From: an uncultured Treponema sp.
Lineage (GTDB): Bacteria > Spirochaetota > Spirochaetia > Treponematales > Treponemataceae
DNA: 8,319 nucleotides
NCBI GenBank assembly: GCA_937902445.1
Contig: CALELJ010000234.1
Coordinates: 1 to 8,319 of the forward strand
Direction: 5' to 3'
In this document: positions 6,417-8,319 of the stretch, piece by piece
Layout of the letters: each line of letters begins with the position of its first letter
How positions within the stretch are numbered: the stretch's first letter is position 1
The notes under the pieces: model-generated
What the model was told of the DNA's origin: nothing
The model's database searches: none
What the model saw: the letters and a program-made list of their open reading frames with translations, nothing else
Translations under genes and position numbers: made by a program

Positions 6417-7102
6417 TTTATTCTCAAAGTTGCAAGATATTCCTTGTGCTCATCTGTGACACGGAAACTTTCCCTTGCTTTCTGAATGCTCTTGTTGTGC
6501 ACCCACGGACTCAGTTTCCTTTCTTCAATAATTTTTACAGCATCATCCCATTGCTTGGCCAGAGCCGTAGCAAAATACCATGACTGCATCATATTGACGT
6601 AATATTCATCGCTCCGGATTTTCGCAATCACATCAAGATACTTGCGGTCATACTCCTCATCAAGAAAATAAGTCATGAAGGCATCGATTCCATAGCGCAA
6701 AGTGTACGTCATGGAACTTTTTATCCAGACCTTCGCGCGCTTTAAAATATCATCAGTGTGCTTTTTAAAAACTTTTGGATGGCATGTATCGCAGACAGCC
6801 CAGTTGTCTATGTAAGGCAGAAATTTTTCAAACTGAACGATACACTCGTCGTAGTCTTTGATATGTTCAATTAAAAATGAATGGATGAAATTCTCTTCCA
6901 TGTATTTATGGGGAACCGACTCAAGAAATCCCTTCACATCATACTCTTCCTTAGCGGCATTCAGCGCCTTAGCAAGAGCCCTCAATTTTGGAACCCTTAC
7001 GCCGATGATTGTATTTTTATCAGTGACCGGGTTCAGTTTTTCCTGAAACTTCTTGTATTCCCTGTCTTCAAGTTCGAAAAGTCTTTTCTGAATTTTTGTC
7101 AT
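6413..7102 (-). CDS. DNA alkylation repair protein, AlkD-like
   Basis: Predicted DNA glycosylase of the AlkD/AlkC superfamily, which uses stacked HEAT-like helical repeats to remove bulky or cationic alkylated bases such as 3- and 7-alkylpurines. The 229-residue protein begins with the family block IGVRVPKLRALAK (33-45). The NWAVCD stretch gives W101 and D105, with the four-residue spacing of the Trp/Asp pair at the Bacillus cereus AlkD active site. A later SWYFATALAKQWD block supplies W175, a candidate for the third conserved Trp. The protein is entirely helical in character, with no signal peptide or membrane segment. An extended -10 box stands just upstream, and the ribosome-binding site is weak (CGGAAA). 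It is convergent with the HD hydrolase gene, and both stops fall in one CTAG palindrome. The residue equivalences come from memory of the family, not an alignment. Confidence 0.88.
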   Translation of the reverse strand: MTKIQKRLFELEDREYKKFQEKLNPVTDKNTIIGVRVPKLRALAKALNAAKEEYDVKGFLESVPHKYMEENFIHSFLIEHIKDYDECIVQFEKFLPYIDNWAVCDTCHPKVFKKHTDDILKRAKVWIKSSMTYTLRYGIDAFMTYFLDEEYDRKYLDVIAKIRSDEYYVNMMQSWYFATALAKQWDDAVKIIEERKLSPWVHNKSIQKARESFRVTDEHKEYLATLRIN

Positions 7103-7120
7103 TTTTGTTTCCGTTTATAA

Positions 7121-7129
7121 ATTATACCA
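7121..7129 (-). promoter_or_regulatory. Extended -10 promoter element of the AlkD-like gene
   Basis: The minus strand reads TGGTATAAT, a perfect TATAAT with a TGn extension. The start of transcription would be near 7114, giving a leader of roughly 12 bases before the ATG at 7102. The -35 region is poor (TTATTA at 17 bases), which extended -10 promoters tolerate. A plus-strand TATAAT also occurs at 7150-7155 and could serve the divergent antiporter gene, but it lacks a good -35. Confidence 0.5.
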
Positions 7130-7189
7130 TAATTCATTGACGATAATAATATAATCTGCCATCCTACAGCAATGCAATCACCTGCAAGA

Positions 7190-7252
7190 TTGTTGAGCGT
7201 AGTCACAGGGTTGCTGAGCGTAGTCGCAGGGTTGCTGAGCGTAGTCGAAGTA
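7190..7252. repeat. Three head-to-tail copies of a 21-bp repeat
   Basis: Units at 7190-7210, 7211-7231 and 7232-7252 share TTGCTGAGCGTAGTCG with a few changes. The first unit has T for C at its fourth base and A for G at its sixteenth. The third ends in GAAGTA where the others end in CAGGG. A fourth copy, identical to the third, lies at 7328-7348. Because the unit is 21 bases, the minus strand stays open and would encode repeated DYAQQPC, which is not a real protein in my judgement. The unit belongs to the widespread TGAGCGTAGTCGAAG / CTTCGACAGGCTCAG type of dispersed bacterial repeat. The array lies in the spacer between the divergent AlkD-like and antiporter genes. Confidence 0.85.
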
Positions 7253-7282
7253 CACTGCTTTGCCATGCAAACGGGGACAGAC

Positions 7283-7401
7283 CCTAGGACCCTTCGACAG
7301 GCTCAGGGATCCTAGGCTGCTACAGGGTTGCTGAGCGTAGTCGAAGTAACACTGCATCTTAACTGCCTTCGATTCCGCCTGTGCTTCACTCAGGGATCCT
7401 A
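7283..7401. repeat. Composite inverted repeats linked to the 21-bp array
   Basis: CTTCGACAGGCTCAG (7292-7306) is an imperfect inverted partner of CTGAGCGTAGTCGAAG in the 21-bp units, with six and five paired bases at the ends and a mismatched centre. It is framed by CCTAGG at 7283-7288 and 7311-7316. The 13-mer CTCAGGGATCCTA occurs exactly twice (7302-7314 and 7389-7401). The second copy is preceded by CCTTCGATTCC (7366-7376), which looks like a diverged partner. The order is therefore forward unit(s), inverted partner, forward unit, inverted partner. The second partner ends only seven bases before the antiporter ribosome-binding site. Confidence 0.7.
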
Positions 7402-7419
7402 TAACACAAAGGAGTTTAC

Positions 7420-8319
7420 ATGCTGCTGTCAATTGCCTTGATTTTATTTGCCGGAATGTCTACCGGAGCACTTTGTAAAAAAATTCATTTTCCGCCTCTG
7501 TTTGGAATGATACTGGCCGGAATCATCATCGGACCCTGCTGTCTCAATTTTCTTGACAATTCAATACTGAACATTTCCATTCAGCTTAGAAAAATCGCAC
7601 TGATTGTCATTCTTCTCAGGGCGGGATTAAAGCTGAACCTCAATGACCTTAAAAAGAACGGCCGGTCTGCGGTACTCATGTGTTTTCTGCCTGCAACAGC
7701 AGAGATGGTCGGAATGGTTGTCTTTGCACCAATGATTCTTGGGATCACCAGACTTGAAGCTGCCATACTTGGTGCTGTAATCGCTGCCGTCTCACCTGCA
7801 GTAGTAGTCCCAAAAATGATAAAGCTGATGGATGAAAAACGCGGAACCGCAAAAGGCATTCCACAGATGATTCTTGCAGGAGCCAGCGTTGACGATGTTT
7901 TTGTGATCGTAATGTTCACGACCTTCACTTCCCTTGCAAAAGGAGAAGGCATCTCACTGTTCAAGATCGCAGGAATTCCGCTTTCCATCGCCACAGGAAT
8001 CGGTGCGGGTTTTGCTTTTGGAATTCTGATGTACATCCTCTGGAAAAAATTTCACATGCGAGACACATCAAAAGTGATGATACTTCTATGCACGGCCCTT
8101 GCCATGGTCGTAGCGGAAGACGCATGTTCAGCAGTGATACCCTTTGCAAGCCTGATCGGAGTAATGACAAGCGGTCTTGCAATAAAAATGAAAAATGAAA
8201 TAGTCGCAGCAAGGCTTTCGGCAAAACTTGACCGCCTTTGGGTTCCGTCGGAAATTTTTCTATTCGTACTTGTGGGAGCTTCGGTCCAGATAGGCAGTGT
8301 GGCAGACGCAGGAATAAAA
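7420..8319 (+). CDS. Cation:proton antiporter (sodium/hydrogen exchanger family), 3' end beyond the window
   Basis: Integral membrane exchanger expected to swap protons for Na+ or K+ across the cytoplasmic membrane. The frame stays open for 300 codons to the window end, with no stop. At least nine hydrophobic segments are visible, at about 2-18, 26-45, 57-70, 83-106, 111-131, 148-170, 178-205, 217-250 and 276-294. Two family hallmarks are present: SPAVVVP (125-131), resembling the broken helix of this fold, and SVDDVFVIV with D158-D159. A paired DD is typical of CPA2-type electrogenic exchangers, whereas CPA1 members usually have ND. R67 in ILLRAGLKL and E227/D228 (AEDA) are other charged residues in or near membrane segments. 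The start is well supported by AAAGGAG (7408-7414) five bases before the ATG. No convincing promoter lies just upstream; TATAAC at 7400-7405 is too close to the ribosome-binding site. Full members have about 380-420 residues, so roughly a quarter is missing. Confidence 0.9.
   Translation, partial: MLLSIALILFAGMSTGALCKKIHFPPLFGMILAGIIIGPCCLNFLDNSILNISIQLRKIALIVILLRAGLKLNLNDLKKNGRSAVLMCFLPATAEMVGMVVFAPMILGITRLEAAILGAVIAAVSPAVVVPKMIKLMDEKRGTAKGIPQMILAGASVDDVFVIVMFTTFTSLAKGEGISLFKIAGIPLSIATGIGAGFAFGILMYILWKKFHMRDTSKVMILLCTALAMVVAEDACSAVIPFASLIGVMTSGLAIKMKNEIVAARLSAKLDRLWVPSEIFLFVLVGASVQIGSVADAGIK

Noticed and set aside
7190..7348. CRISPR array
   Set aside because: The 21-bp units are directly adjacent with no unique spacers, the fourth copy is separated by repeat-derived sequence, and no cas gene is present.
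7178..7432. 84-codon open frame on the minus strand encoding repeated DYAQQPC
   Set aside because: It is a translation of the 21-bp tandem repeat and its inverted partners, whose length in multiples of three keeps the frame open. It overlaps the antiporter start and has no family resemblance.

Overview
The window looks like chromosomal DNA of a host-associated Treponema-type spirochaete. This rests on the style of the valyl-tRNA synthetase and on the mix of cytosolic diguanylate cyclases, a stand-alone HD alarmone hydrolase and an AlkD-like repair protein, with moderate G+C and AT-rich intergenic spacers. The genus is an inference from protein style, because no rRNA or other marker is present. 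I see no phage, plasmid, insertion sequence or CRISPR array.

Layout. Bases 1-139 are the 3' end of a GGDEF-domain gene on the plus strand, convergent with a GNAT acetyltransferase gene (152-706, minus). A 164-base divergent spacer carries promoter-like motifs for both sides and leads into a large cytosolic PAS/PAS/GAF/GGDEF diguanylate cyclase (871-2694). Between its stop codon and the valS promoter lies a 140-base inverted-repeat element (2728-2867). Its arms are fully in register, and every unpaired position in the first 38 is a G.A or A.G opposition. It is the least expected object in the window and a candidate structured RNA. valS (2941-5673) follows with a near-consensus promoter. After a spacer of AT-rich repeats comes a stand-alone HD-domain protein with a complete (p)ppGpp-hydrolase active site (5796-6416). 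It is convergent with an AlkD-like DNA alkylation repair gene (6413-7102, minus), and the two share a CTAG palindrome as stop codons. The last spacer (7103-7419) is packed with 21-bp tandem repeats and inverted partner repeats. The window ends inside a membrane cation:proton antiporter gene (7420 onward) that has no stop within the window.

How the genes relate. No clear multi-gene operon is visible. Most genes appear to have their own promoter, and neighbours are often convergent or divergent. A loose theme is nucleotide second messengers: two GGDEF proteins (c-di-GMP) and one predicted (p)ppGpp hydrolase close to an aminoacyl-tRNA synthetase. The link between valS and the hydrolase is suggestive only, since uncharged tRNA is the classic trigger of (p)ppGpp synthesis.
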